64,000 nt of DNA from Oxalobacteraceae bacterium CAVE-383 (GTDB lineage: Bacteria; Pseudomonadota; Gammaproteobacteria; Burkholderiales; Burkholderiaceae_D). The notes under the pieces were generated by a model. The model was not told where the DNA came from and searched no databases. It worked only from the letters and a program-made list of their open reading frames with translations. Position numbers and translations under genes: made by a program. Of the stretch, positions 8,858 through 16,876 are shown piece by piece. The first letter of the stretch is position 1, and each line of letters begins with the position of its first letter. The stretch is taken from positions 434,001-498,000 of the forward strand of contig REGP01000001.1 in assembly GCA_004134995.1 (NCBI GenBank), written 5' to 3'.

Positions 8858-10924
8858 ATGTTCGGTAAAACCATGGGCGGCATCGCCGCGCGCCCCGAAT
8901 TGCTGATCCTGGCGCTGATGGTGATGATCATCGCCATGCTGGTGATCCCGCTGCCGACCATTCTGGTCGACTTCCTGATCGGCCTGAATATCGTGATCGC
9001 GATCCTGGTGTTCATGGGATCGTTCTATATCGAACGGGTGCTGCAGTTTTCGGCGTTCCCGTCGATCCTGCTGATTACCACGCTGTTCCGGCTGGCGCTG
9101 TCGATCAGCACCAGCCGCCTGATCCTGATCGAAGCCGACGCCGGCGAGATCATCGCCAGTTTCGGCCAGTTCGTCATCGGCGACAGCCTGGCGGTCGGCT
9201 TCGTCATCTTCGCCATCGTCACGATCGTGCAGTTCATTGTCATCACCAAAGGTTCCGAGCGCGTGGCCGAAGTCGCGGCGCGCTTCTCGCTGGACGGCAT
9301 GCCCGGCAAGCAGATGAGCATCGATTCCGACCTCAAGGCCGGCATCATCGACGCCGATGGCGCGCGCGAACGGCGCAGCGTGCTGGAGCGCGAAAGCCAG
9401 CTGTTCGGCTCCTTCGACGGCTCGATGAAGTTCATCAAGGGCGACGCCATCGCCGGCATCGTCATCATCCTGGTCAATTTCATCGGCGGCATCGGCGTCG
9501 GCATGTCCTCGCACGGCATGGATATGTCGACCGCGCTGAGCACCTATACCATGCTGACCATCGGCGACGGCCTGGTGGCGCAGATTCCGGCGCTGCTGAT
9601 CGCCATCAGCGCCGGCCTGATCGTCACCCGCGTCAACGGCGAAGACAATAACCTGGGCCGCATCATCATGCGCCAGCTGCTCGGCAATTCCTTCGTGCTG
9701 CTGGTCACGGCGGGGCTGGCGCTGGCCATCGGCATGCTGCCGGGATTTCCGCTGCCGGTGTTCGTGGTGCTGGCGATGCTGCTGTCCGGCCTGTATTTTG
9801 TACGCAGCCGCCGCGCCAAACGGGAAGCCGCCAAGGGCGAGGCCGCCGCCGGCAAGACAGGCGCGGCCGGCAGCGCCGGCGCGGGCGGCGAGGAGGGCGG
9901 CCTCGGCATGCTGGGCGACACCGACGCCATGAGCGCCGAAACCGTGCCGCTGATCCTGCTGGTCGCGCCGGGCCGTCTCCGGCAATTGGAGCAAGCCAGG
10001 CTCGGCGAGCGCTTCCGCAGCCAGTACTTCATCGATTACGGCGGCCGCCTGCCTGATATCGCATTGCGCGGCGCCGATACCATCGCCGACAATCGCGCCG
10101 TGCTGGTCATCAACGAAATCCGCGCCGCCGAACTGACCGTGCATTTCGACCTGCTGCGCGTGGTCAATTACAGCGAGGAAATCGCGCATATGGGCATCGA
10201 ACCGTTAATGGAAGAAACCGACGGCGCGGTCGCCGCCTGGGTCAGGCCGGAAGACAACGATGCATTGCGCGCGCTGAATTATCAGCTGCGGCCGGCTTTC
10301 GACGAGCTGTACCAATGCGTGGCCGCGGTGCTGGCGCGCAACGTCAACGAACACTTCGGGGTGCAGGAAACCAAGCACATGCTCGACAAGCTGGAAGAAA
10401 AATATCCCGATCTGTTGAAGGAAGTGTATCGCCATACGCCGCTGCAACGCGTGGCCGAACTGCTGCAGCGGCTGCTGTCGGAACGCATTTCGATCCGCAA
10501 CATGAAGCTGATCATGGAAGCGCTGGTGCAGTGGGCGCCGCGCGAAAAGGACGTGCTGATGCTGGTTGAACATGTGCGGGGCGCGCTGGCGCGCTACATC
10601 TGCCACAAGTTCGCGGTGGAGAACGAATTGCGCGCGGTGGTGGTCTCGCCCGAAATCGAGGACCTGGTGCGCAAGGGCGTGCGCCAGACCTCGGCCGGCT
10701 CCTTCCTCAATCTGGAGCCGGCCGCCAGCGAAGATGTGCTGGACCGGATCGCGGTCACGCTGGGAGAGATTCCGCTGGCACACAAAGACCTTGTGCTGCT
10801 GACAGCGGTGGACGTGCGGCGCTTCGTCAAGAAGCTGATCGAAACGCGCTTCCGTGAACTTGAGGTGCTGTCCTTTGGCGAAATCACCGACAGCGTGTCG
10901 GTCAATGTGATCCGGACCGTTTGA
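8858..10924 (+). CDS. invA: T3SS export-gate protein SctV (InvA)
   Basis: Nonameric export gate of the FHIPEP family. Of 688 residues, the first 330 hold about eight membrane spans with conserved loops (FSAFPSILLITTLFRLALS, then ITKGSERVAEVAARFSLDGM and FIKGDAIAGIVI). The C-terminal cytoplasmic domain (about 350-688) makes the nonameric ring that receives chaperone-substrate complexes. A Gly/Ala-rich linker (A-A-G-K-T-G-A-A-G-S-A-G-A-G-G) lies near residues 328-345. AGGAACC lies upstream of the ATG. This is one of the most conserved T3SS genes, and its length is typical. Confidence 0.97.
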   Translation: MFGKTMGGIAARPELLILALMVMIIAMLVIPLPTILVDFLIGLNIVIAILVFMGSFYIERVLQFSAFPSILLITTLFRLALSISTSRLILIEADAGEIIASFGQFVIGDSLAVGFVIFAIVTIVQFIVITKGSERVAEVAARFSLDGMPGKQMSIDSDLKAGIIDADGARERRSVLERESQLFGSFDGSMKFIKGDAIAGIVIILVNFIGGIGVGMSSHGMDMSTALSTYTMLTIGDGLVAQIPALLIAISAGLIVTRVNGEDNNLGRIIMRQLLGNSFVLLVTAGLALAIGMLPGFPLPVFVVLAMLLSGLYFVRSRRAKREAAKGEAAAGKTGAAGSAGAGGEEGGLGMLGDTDAMSAETVPLILLVAPGRLRQLEQARLGERFRSQYFIDYGGRLPDIALRGADTIADNRAVLVINEIRAAELTVHFDLLRVVNYSEEIAHMGIEPLMEETDGAVAAWVRPEDNDALRALNYQLRPAFDELYQCVAAVLARNVNEHFGVQETKHMLDKLEEKYPDLLKEVYRHTPLQRVAELLQRLLSERISIRNMKLIMEALVQWAPREKDVLMLVEHVRGALARYICHKFAVENELRAVVVSPEIEDLVRKGVRQTSAGSFLNLEPAASEDVLDRIAVTLGEIPLAHKDLVLLTAVDVRRFVKKLIETRFRELEVLSFGEITDSVSVNVIRTV

Positions 10925-10969
10925 TTTTTTAGCGTTTTTACCTTTTTACTGCCAAACAAGGAAATTCCA

Positions 10970-11386
10970 ATGATGCAGAACACCGATATATCGACCTTGC
11001 TGACCGCCGCGCTGGTGGAAATGGGATGCGATCCCGGCCTGATCGCCGAGCTGGACGCGCGCAGCGACATCGTGCTCGACTTCCACGACATGCCCAGCAT
11101 TCACCTGCTGCACGACGGCGAGACCGTGCGCCTGTGGGCCGCCCTCGGCGAGCGCCACAATTACCAGCAGCTGCTGGAAAGCCACGGCGCCCAGATCGCG
11201 CTGCATCTGACCGAGCCGCAGCGCTACGCGCATGGCGGCGGCCTGATGCTCCAGATCCACGATGAAACCCTGCAGATCACGACGCTGCTGCATCCCGACT
11301 ATCTGGCCGACAGCAAGATTTTAGGCGAAGCGCTCAATGAATTCTTCGAATGCCTGATGGCGTTCGACCGGATCATCTGCGGCTGA
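10970..11386 (+). CDS. invB: T3SS chaperone InvB/SpaK
   Basis: Small acidic chaperone of 138 residues, in SPI-1 serving several effectors including SipA and SopE (family knowledge). The CesT-like fold is suggested by an N-terminal helix (DISTLLTAALVEMG), a strand-rich middle (D-I-V-L-D-F-H) and a C-terminal helix (LGEALNEFFECLMAFDR). It sits between invA and invC, the canonical InvB position. AAGGAAA precedes two adjacent ATGs (10970 and 10973); either could start it. Confidence 0.85.
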   Translation: MMQNTDISTLLTAALVEMGCDPGLIAELDARSDIVLDFHDMPSIHLLHDGETVRLWAALGERHNYQQLLESHGAQIALHLTEPQRYAHGGGLMLQIHDETLQITTLLHPDYLADSKILGEALNEFFECLMAFDRIICG

Positions 11387-11389
11387 CCC

Positions 11390-12724
11390 ATGGACAGCAT
11401 GCGATTATTGCGCCGCTATGCGCGGCCGGTGCGGCTGCGCGGCTCGGTGATGGAAGCACCGCTGCCGGGCGTCGCCATCGGCGAAATCTGCGAACTGCGC
11501 CGCAATTGGGAAGCGCGCGAAGTGGCTGCGCGGGCGCAGGTGATCGGCTTCAAGCAAGACGTGGCGGTGCTGAGCCTGATGGGGGAAGCGCGCGGCCTGT
11601 CGCGCGACGCGGTGCTGGCGCCCACCGGCGCACCGCTGCGCGCGGCGATCGGGCCGGCCATGCTGGGCGCGGCGGTCGATCCGTCGGGCGCGGTGGTGGA
11701 GCGTTTTGACGCATCCGCGGCCGATGCCGAAAATGCAAGCCACGCAAGCAATGCAACCCCGGCCCCCGCGCCGGCGCAATTGCGCGCCATCGACAGCAAG
11801 CCGCCGGCCTATAACGAACGGCGCAGCATCGACGAGCCGATGGTCAGCGGCGTGCGCGTCATCGACGGCCTGCTCACTTGCGGCGTGGGCCAGCGCGTCG
11901 GCATTTTTTCGTCGGCCGGCTGCGGCAAGACCACGCTGATGAATATGCTGATCTCGCATGCCGAAGCCGATGTTTTCGTGATCGGCCTGATCGGCGAGCG
12001 TGGCCGCGAGGTCACCGAATTTGTCGACATGCTGCGCGAATCGGGCCAGGGCGGGCGTTGCGTATTGGTCTACGCGACCGCCGATTTTTCGCCGGTGGAG
12101 CGCTGCAACGCGGCGCTGCTGGCGACCACGGCGGCGGAATATTTCCGCGACCAGGGCAAGCGCGTGGTGTTGTTCCTGGACTCGATCACGCGTTATGCGC
12201 GGGCCTTGCGCGACGTCGCGCTGGCGGCGGGCGAACCGCCGGCGCGGCGCGGCTATCCGGCGTCGGTGTTTGACGTGTTGCCGCGGGTGCTGGAACGGCC
12301 GGGCCTGACCAAGGCCGGCAGCATCACGGCGTTTTACACGATTCTGCTGGAAAGCGACGACGAGCCGGACCCGATCGCCGATGAAATCCGCTCGATCCTG
12401 GATGGCCATATCTATCTGAGCCGGAAGCTGGCCGGGCAAGGGCATTTCCCTGCGATCGATGTCCTGCGCAGCACCAGCCGCGTGACCTCGCAAGTCTGCT
12501 CGCCGGCGCATCTGGAGGCCGCCAACGGCGTGCGCGGCATGATGGCGCAACTGGAAGATCTGCAAATGATGCTGGACCTTGGCGAATACAGGCAGGGCCA
12601 GAATCCCGACAACGACCGCGCCATGGCGCGCCGCGACGCCATGCGCGACTGGGCGCGGCAGCCGGTGCAGGAATGCAGCGATTTCGAGGACACCTTGCAG
12701 GCGATGCAGGAACTTGCGCGATGA
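11390..12724 (+). CDS. invC: T3SS ATPase SctN (InvC)
   Basis: Hexameric ATPase that detaches chaperones and unfolds substrates at the export gate. Visible signatures: Walker A SAGCGKTT (175-182), a Walker B strand V-V-L-F-L-D ending at Asp264, and [12 protein letters not shown], followed by [19 protein letters not shown]. At 444 residues it is slightly longer than InvC (431). The extra length comes from an Ala/Asn/Pro-rich insertion near residues 105-128 that is absent from typical family members. It is 3 nt from invB and overlaps invI by 4 nt. Confidence 0.97.
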   Translation: MDSMRLLRRYARPVRLRGSVMEAPLPGVAIGEICELRRNWEAREVAARAQVIGFKQDVAVLSLMGEARGLSRDAVLAPTGAPLRAAIGPAMLGAAVDPSGAVVERFDASAADAENASHASNATPAPAPAQLRAIDSKPPAYNERRSIDEPMVSGVRVIDGLLTCGVGQRVGIFSSAGCGKTTLMNMLISHAEADVFVIGLIGERGREVTEFVDMLRESGQGGRCVLVYATADFSPVERCNAALLATTAAEYFRDQGKRVVLFLDSITRYARALRDVALAAGEPPARRGYPASVFDVLPRVLERPGLTKAGSITAFYTILLESDDEPDPIADEIRSILDGHIYLSRKLAGQGHFPAIDVLRSTSRVTSQVCSPAHLEAANGVRGMMAQLEDLQMMLDLGEYRQGQNPDNDRAMARRDAMRDWARQPVQECSDFEDTLQAMQELAR

Positions 12725-13185
12725 ACGCCTTGCAGAGGCAGAAAATCGGCCTGATGATCCGCCATGCTGAACAAGCGCAGCAACGGGTGGCGCAGCGCCT
12801 GGCGCAGCAGAAGCGCGAGCATGATGCCCTGCAGGGCGCGATCGGCGGGTTGTCGCTGCAATGGCGGGAGATTGAACGCCTGTTGCAGAGCCAGAAACTG
12901 GCCGACCGCGTGGTCGACCGGGCCGGCCTGTTCATGCTGCAGCAGCGCCAGGCGGTGCTGCGCCAGCAGCAATATCAGCTCAATTTCGAACGCGACCGTT
13001 TGCGTGAGGAGATCGAGGCGCTGGAGAAAACGCAGCACGCGGCGCGCATCGAATTGCTGGACTTGAAGCGCAAGCAGGAGAAATTTTCGCATTGGGCGGG
13101 CGTGCAGAAGCGGCGGCGGATGCTGCAAGGCCTGCAGCGCGAGGAATCGGAAAGCGAAGAGCGGGCCGTGTCTTATTGCCTTTGA
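12721..13185 (+). CDS. invI: T3SS ATPase stalk protein SctO (InvI/SpaM)
   Basis: Coiled-coil stalk linking the ATPase to SctV (FliJ/YscO-like). The product is 154 residues (InvI about 147), almost entirely charged helix rich in Q, R, E and L with heptad character (residues 8-120), ending [11 protein letters not shown]. It starts at ATGA overlapping the invC stop. In SPI-1 the needle-length gene follows at once; here 340 bp of repeat and promoter sequence intervene. Confidence 0.88.
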   Translation: MNALQRQKIGLMIRHAEQAQQRVAQRLAQQKREHDALQGAIGGLSLQWREIERLLQSQKLADRVVDRAGLFMLQQRQAVLRQQQYQLNFERDRLREEIEALEKTQHAARIELLDLKRKQEKFSHWAGVQKRRRMLQGLQREESESEERAVSYCL

Positions 13186-13192
13186 ATTTCTG

Positions 13193-13266
13193 TTAAGGCG
13201 CTGCGCGGGCGGGAACAATGGGGCGTTGTACTTCGTTCGTGTCCTCCGCCGGCCTGCGGCCGCCTT
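13193..13266 (+). repeat. truncated left-half copy of the long-palindrome repeat
   Basis: A direct repeat of the left part of the adjacent complete element: GTTAAGGCGCTGCGCGGGCG, then the core start GTTGTACTTCGTTCGTGTCC and a small central hairpin. The right half is missing. It begins 8 nt after the invI stop. Confidence 0.85.
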
Positions 13267-13400
13267 CCGTTAAGGCGCTGCGCGGCGGGAGCAATGGGGC
13301 GTTGTACTTCGTTCGTGTCCTCCGCCGGGCTGCGCCCGTCTCCCCCTTTACCTCACTGCGCACAACACCCCATTGCTCCCGCCGCGCAGCGCCATAACGG
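13267..13400. repeat. 134-bp long-palindrome repeat, complete copy A
   Basis: 39-nt terminal arms (13267-13305 and 13362-13400) are inverted repeats with two mismatches. They flank an asymmetric core that is nearly identical to the core at 58011-58077. The core itself carries a small central hairpin (CGGGC-TGC-GCCCG). Transcribed RNA would fold into a near-perfect hairpin of about 40 bp. No oligo-T tail is present, so it is not a classical terminator. Confidence 0.9.
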
Positions 13401-13413
13401 AAATTCAATCCAG

Positions 13414-13500
13414 TTTTAGGACATATCTTATGGTGTCCGCCCACTGTAAAAACTAACATTCAATCCACGTTAAGAATGAATTTAGGCAGGCAGCACAACC
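13414..13500 (+). promoter_or_regulatory. T3SS regulatory block upstream of spaN (copy 2)
   Basis: TTTTAGGACATATCTTATGG (13414-13433), TAACATTCAATCCACG plus TTAAGAAT (13454-13477) and AGCACA (13492-13497) match the invF block with offsets 0, 40 and 78. Probably a second promoter restarting transcription for the spa genes after the inserted repeat. Confidence 0.65.
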
Positions 13501-13527
13501 AGCCGCCGCCAACGAGGATTGAATCGA

Positions 13528-14931
13528 ATGGATGCAATTAATAAGACATTGGCGGGATTGGGCGCCGTTGCGGAACCGGCGCATTTGCCGCTGGACGAGC
13601 ATGTGAAGGCGGCCTGGTCGTCGGCCGATATCGGCGTCGATGTTGAGATTGGCATTGAGGCCGATATTGACGTCGATGCCGAAGTCGGCGATTGCCATGC
13701 CGCCTTGCCGTTCGCGCCGCGGTCAATGCCGGCCGCGGGCCGTAAAAAGGAGCGGAAGCCGGAAGATGCGGCAGCCGCCGTCATTACGCCGCAGCCCCCG
13801 CCGTTTCCACTCCTGTTGAACGATCTTGCCTGGCTGCCGCAGCGCGGCGACCCCGCAGCTGCCAAGCCGCGGCCGGTTCAGCGCAGCGCCGCAACCATCG
13901 ATGCCGCGCCTGCCGCTACCGTCACTCCCATACTGGCCATACTGATGCCGAACGCCGCGCCGCTGAACCCGGCGAAGTTCGCGCCGGCCTCAGCCGGAGA
14001 TTTGCCGCGTGCGGGAAGCGCGGTGAAGCGCCCCGGTGCGAAGAAGTCGCAGGCAGCCGCGCAAAATACATCGTCGATTTCCGCGGGCGAGGCGATGCCC
14101 ATATCGGATAAAGTTGCTCCCGGCATGTTTCCGCGCTCGGTCGCAGCGCATGCATCCGTGCCGCAATCCGTATCGGCGGCGACCGCGGCATCCGCACACG
14201 CATCTAATTCGGCAATCACTGACGCCGGGGCGGATGCGGCGATGCGAAATGCGCCGACAACCCAATCGGTTTCACAATCGAATTTACCGGCCGGCGCCGG
14301 CGAGGCGTCTGAAACGACGCCGTTCATGACGCTGCCGGCCGTGGCATTGCATAAGGAAAAGCGCGCCGCGCAAACAACGGAGCCATCTCAGCAATCGATA
14401 TTGCCGATGCCGCCTGTTTTGCCGGATGCGGCCGCCGCATCTGCATCGGCGTCAGCCGGCGATGCGGGGAAGGCTGGCGCGGCCAAACAGCAAAAGCGCG
14501 ATGCGTCCCCGGCCAACGCCGGCAAGGCGGACAGCATCGCCAATGCCGCAAGCGCCAACGCACACATCAACGCCAGCTCCAACTCCAGCCTTACCTACCG
14601 CTTCGACAAATGGAACGGCAATCACGCCGTGACGGTGCAGACCGCCATGCCGGCCGATTTGCCGCATGCAACTGCCGGTCAAACGCCGGCGCAGGCAGCG
14701 GCGCAAACATCCGGGCCGGCGCCGATGCAGGCGCCGAACCCGCCGAACGCAACCCAATACACACTATCGCCATCGGACCAGCTGGTCGGTCAGCGCCTGA
14801 GCGAACATCTGACCCAGTTCGGCCGTGACGCCGCTCTGCCGCAGGTGCATTTGCGCGATGCCGATGAACACCGGCAGCGTCAGCAGCAGCATCCGCAGCC
14901 GCCGCGGGAAGACGATGAGGACGAGGCATGA
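13528..14931 (+). CDS. spaN: T3SS needle-length regulator SctP (InvJ/SpaN)
   Basis: Early secreted substrate that sets needle length and triggers substrate switching with SpaS. The product is 467 residues (InvJ 336), mostly low-complexity Ala/Ser/Pro/Thr sequence as usual for this fast-evolving family. A more ordered C-terminal region (about 360-450: S-L-T-Y-R-F-D-K-W-N-G-N-H-A-V then LVGQRLSEHL) fits the T3S4 domain. I chose ATG 13528 with GAGGA 9 nt upstream; TTG 13519 is an alternative. The call rests on position between invI and spaO. Confidence 0.85.
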   Translation: MDAINKTLAGLGAVAEPAHLPLDEHVKAAWSSADIGVDVEIGIEADIDVDAEVGDCHAALPFAPRSMPAAGRKKERKPEDAAAAVITPQPPPFPLLLNDLAWLPQRGDPAAAKPRPVQRSAATIDAAPAATVTPILAILMPNAAPLNPAKFAPASAGDLPRAGSAVKRPGAKKSQAAAQNTSSISAGEAMPISDKVAPGMFPRSVAAHASVPQSVSAATAASAHASNSAITDAGADAAMRNAPTTQSVSQSNLPAGAGEASETTPFMTLPAVALHKEKRAAQTTEPSQQSILPMPPVLPDAAAASASASAGDAGKAGAAKQQKRDASPANAGKADSIANAASANAHINASSNSSLTYRFDKWNGNHAVTVQTAMPADLPHATAGQTPAQAAAQTSGPAPMQAPNPPNATQYTLSPSDQLVGQRLSEHLTQFGRDAALPQVHLRDADEHRQRQQQHPQPPREDDEDEA

Positions 14932-15923
14932 CGCCGCTGAGCCTCCGTCGCGTCGATGCCGCCGCGGCCGCGCTGCGGCAGGCAGTGGCGCAATGGCGCG
15001 CGGCCGGCATGGCGGTCGATTTTCATGACGCCGCCGCCGTGGCGCAGGCGGCGAAGACGCGCAACGGCGCGCCTTGCATCGCATTCCACGCCGGCGGCGC
15101 CGACGGCGCGCCCGATTGGGACGGCCTGGTGCGTTGCGACGAATGGCTGGCATACGCCGCGCCCGCGCTGGCCGGGCTGGCATTGCCGGACGGCGCCGCG
15201 CAAGCCGCGCTGGCGCTGTTCTCGGCAACGCCGCGGCCTTTGTCGGCAACGTTTCCGTATCGCAAATTGACCACGGCCGGATTGGTGTCGGCCGGCGATT
15301 TTCCGGAGGCGCCCCTGGCCCTTCTGCATGCGACGGAAGCGAAGGTCTGGCTGCGCGCATTGCCGGCGCCGGCGCAGGCCGATGCCGCCATCCCGGCCGC
15401 GATCGCCGGCGCGCTGCATGACCTTCCCGTCACGCTGCAATTTTTACTTGGCGCCAGCCGCCTCAGCCGCGGCCGCCTGTCCGGCGTTGCGCCGGGCGAT
15501 GTGCTGCTGGTCGCCGATCACGCATTGGGCATGCGCTGCAACGGCCTGGTGCTGGGCTGGTATTCGATCAACGAAAAAGGAATTACCGTGGACAAGAAAT
15601 TGGATGAACCGTATGAAGACCTGGCCGACGCCGCCTTGCAGGCGGCGCCCGAAGAAGAGCGCGCCCTGCAAGGCGGCGCGCAGGACGGCATGGCGCGCAT
15701 TCCGGTGCGCCTGGAATTCGTGCTGCAGCAAAACAAGATGACGGTGGGCGAACTGGCAGGCCTGCACGGCGGCCAAGTGTTCGACCTGGCGCCGGACGCC
15801 GAAAAGAGCGTGCTGGTGCTGGCCAACGGCGCGCTGCTGGGACGCGGCGAGCTGGTGCAGCTGGAAGACCGGCTCGGCGTTGAAATGATCGATATCTATG
15901 GCGGAGGCGAGCGTGCCGACTGA
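14928..15923 (+). CDS. spaO: T3SS C-ring/sorting-platform protein SctQ (SpaO)
   Basis: Core of the cytoplasmic sorting platform. The product is 331 residues (SpaO about 303). Two SPOA (FliN-like) domains are expected: one around residues 170-220 (S-G-V-A-P-G-D-V-L-L-V) and a clear C-terminal one around 255-325 (I-P-V-R-L-E-F-V-L, then V-F-D-L, then V-L-V-L-A-N-G-A-L-L-G-R-G-E-L-V). It overlaps the spaN stop by 4 nt and contains an internal start site, listed separately. Confidence 0.92.
   Translation: MTPLSLRRVDAAAAALRQAVAQWRAAGMAVDFHDAAAVAQAAKTRNGAPCIAFHAGGADGAPDWDGLVRCDEWLAYAAPALAGLALPDGAAQAALALFSATPRPLSATFPYRKLTTAGLVSAGDFPEAPLALLHATEAKVWLRALPAPAQADAAIPAAIAGALHDLPVTLQFLLGASRLSRGRLSGVAPGDVLLVADHALGMRCNGLVLGWYSINEKGITVDKKLDEPYEDLADAALQAAPEEERALQGGAQDGMARIPVRLEFVLQQNKMTVGELAGLHGGQVFDLAPDAEKSVLVLANGALLGRGELVQLEDRLGVEMIDIYGGGERAD
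15588..15923 (+). CDS. probable internal translation product SpaO-C (short SctQ form)
   Basis: In-frame GTG at 15588 (codon 221 of spaO) is preceded by AAAAGG at 15575-15580, 7 nt away. It would yield 111 residues containing the C-terminal SPOA domain. In Salmonella SpaO and Yersinia YscQ a short C-terminal form from an internal start is known and is a structural partner of the full-length protein. Here the site is seen; the product is inferred. Confidence 0.65.
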   Translation: MDKKLDEPYEDLADAALQAAPEEERALQGGAQDGMARIPVRLEFVLQQNKMTVGELAGLHGGQVFDLAPDAEKSVLVLANGALLGRGELVQLEDRLGVEMIDIYGGGERAD

Positions 15924-16605
15924 TGTCAGCCTGATCGCGCTGCTGGCGTTTTCCGCGCTGCTGCCGTTCTTGATTGCGTCGGGCACTTGCTATGTCAAGT
16001 TTTCGATCGTCTTCATCATGATGCGCAATGCAATGGGCCTGCAGCAGGTGCCGTCCAACATGACGCTCAACGGCATCGCCTTGCTGCTGTCGCTGTTCGT
16101 GATGGCGCCGGTGGCGCAGCAGGCCTATCAGCATTTCAACAGCAGCGGCGCGCGCATCGACAGCGTGCAATCCCTGAACCGCTTCGCCGACGAAGGGCTG
16201 GACGGCTATCGCGGCTATCTGCAGAAATATTCGGATCCCGAGCTGGTGGCGTTTTTCCAGAAGGCGCAAAGCGCGCGCCAGCATGGCCAGGACGACGATG
16301 GCGCGCATGGCGGCGAAGACAATGGATTTTCCGCCGGCGAAGACGCGCGGCCGTCGATCCTGGCCTTGCTGCCGGCCTATGCGCTGAGCGAAATCAAGAG
16401 CGCTTTCAAGATCGCCTTTTTTCTGTATGTGCCGTTCGTGGTGGTGGATTTGCTGATTTCGGCGATCTTGCTGGCGCTGGGGATGATGATGATGAGCCCG
16501 GTGACGATTTCGGTGCCGGTCAAGCTGCTGCTGTTCGTGGCCCTCGACGGCTGGACTTTATTGTCCCAGGGGCTGGTCAGGCAATACCTGGATATGGCGG
16601 GCTAG
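15913..16605 (+). CDS. spaP: T3SS export apparatus protein SctR (SpaP)
   Basis: Core of the membrane export-gate channel (FliP family). I chose GTG 15913: GGAGG lies 5 nt upstream, and V-P-T-D-V-S-L-I-A-L-L-A-F-S aligns with the known SpaP start MGNDISLIALLAFS. ATG 15898 is an in-frame alternative. The 230 residues include LIASGTCYVKFSIVFIMM, LPAYALSEIKSAFKI and LALGMMMMSPVTIS, all family hallmarks, with four membrane spans and a long hydrophilic loop (about 75-150). It overlaps the end of spaO. Confidence 0.96.
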   Translation: MPTDVSLIALLAFSALLPFLIASGTCYVKFSIVFIMMRNAMGLQQVPSNMTLNGIALLLSLFVMAPVAQQAYQHFNSSGARIDSVQSLNRFADEGLDGYRGYLQKYSDPELVAFFQKAQSARQHGQDDDGAHGGEDNGFSAGEDARPSILALLPAYALSEIKSAFKIAFFLYVPFVVVDLLISAILLALGMMMMSPVTISVPVKLLLFVALDGWTLLSQGLVRQYLDMAG

Positions 16606-16609
16606 CGGC

Positions 16610-16867
16610 ATGGACCATTTGATTTATATCGGCAACAAGGCCATGTATCTGGTGCTGGTGCTGTCGGCCTGGCCGATCGCCGTGGCGACCGCGGTCGGCC
16701 TGCTGGTCGGCCTGTTCCAGACCGTCACCCAGTTGCAGGAGCAGACCCTGCCGTTCGGCGTCAAGCTGCTGTGCGTGTGTCTGTGCCTGTTCGTGCTGTC
16801 CGGCTGGATCGGCGAGCATCTGCTCGATTTCAGCCGCGAAGCCTTCTCGGCCGCGCTGCGGCGCTAA
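16610..16867 (+). CDS. spaQ: T3SS export apparatus protein SctS (SpaQ)
   Basis: An 85-residue FliQ-family helical hairpin with two membrane spans (about 10-36 and 52-75) and the conserved segment LVGLFQTVTQLQEQTLPFG. It assembles as four copies around SctR/SctT in the export channel. The ATG is 4 nt after the spaP stop, and the length equals that of Salmonella SpaQ (86). Confidence 0.97.
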   Translation: MDHLIYIGNKAMYLVLVLSAWPIAVATAVGLLVGLFQTVTQLQEQTLPFGVKLLCVCLCLFVLSGWIGEHLLDFSREAFSAALRR

Positions 16868-16876
16868 GGGCCGACG

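Noticed and set aside
13267-13400. Palindromic repeat as an ordinary intrinsic terminator of the inv operon
   Set aside because: No oligo-T follows on either strand, the arms are far longer than in terminators, and the core recurs elsewhere as a dispersed element.
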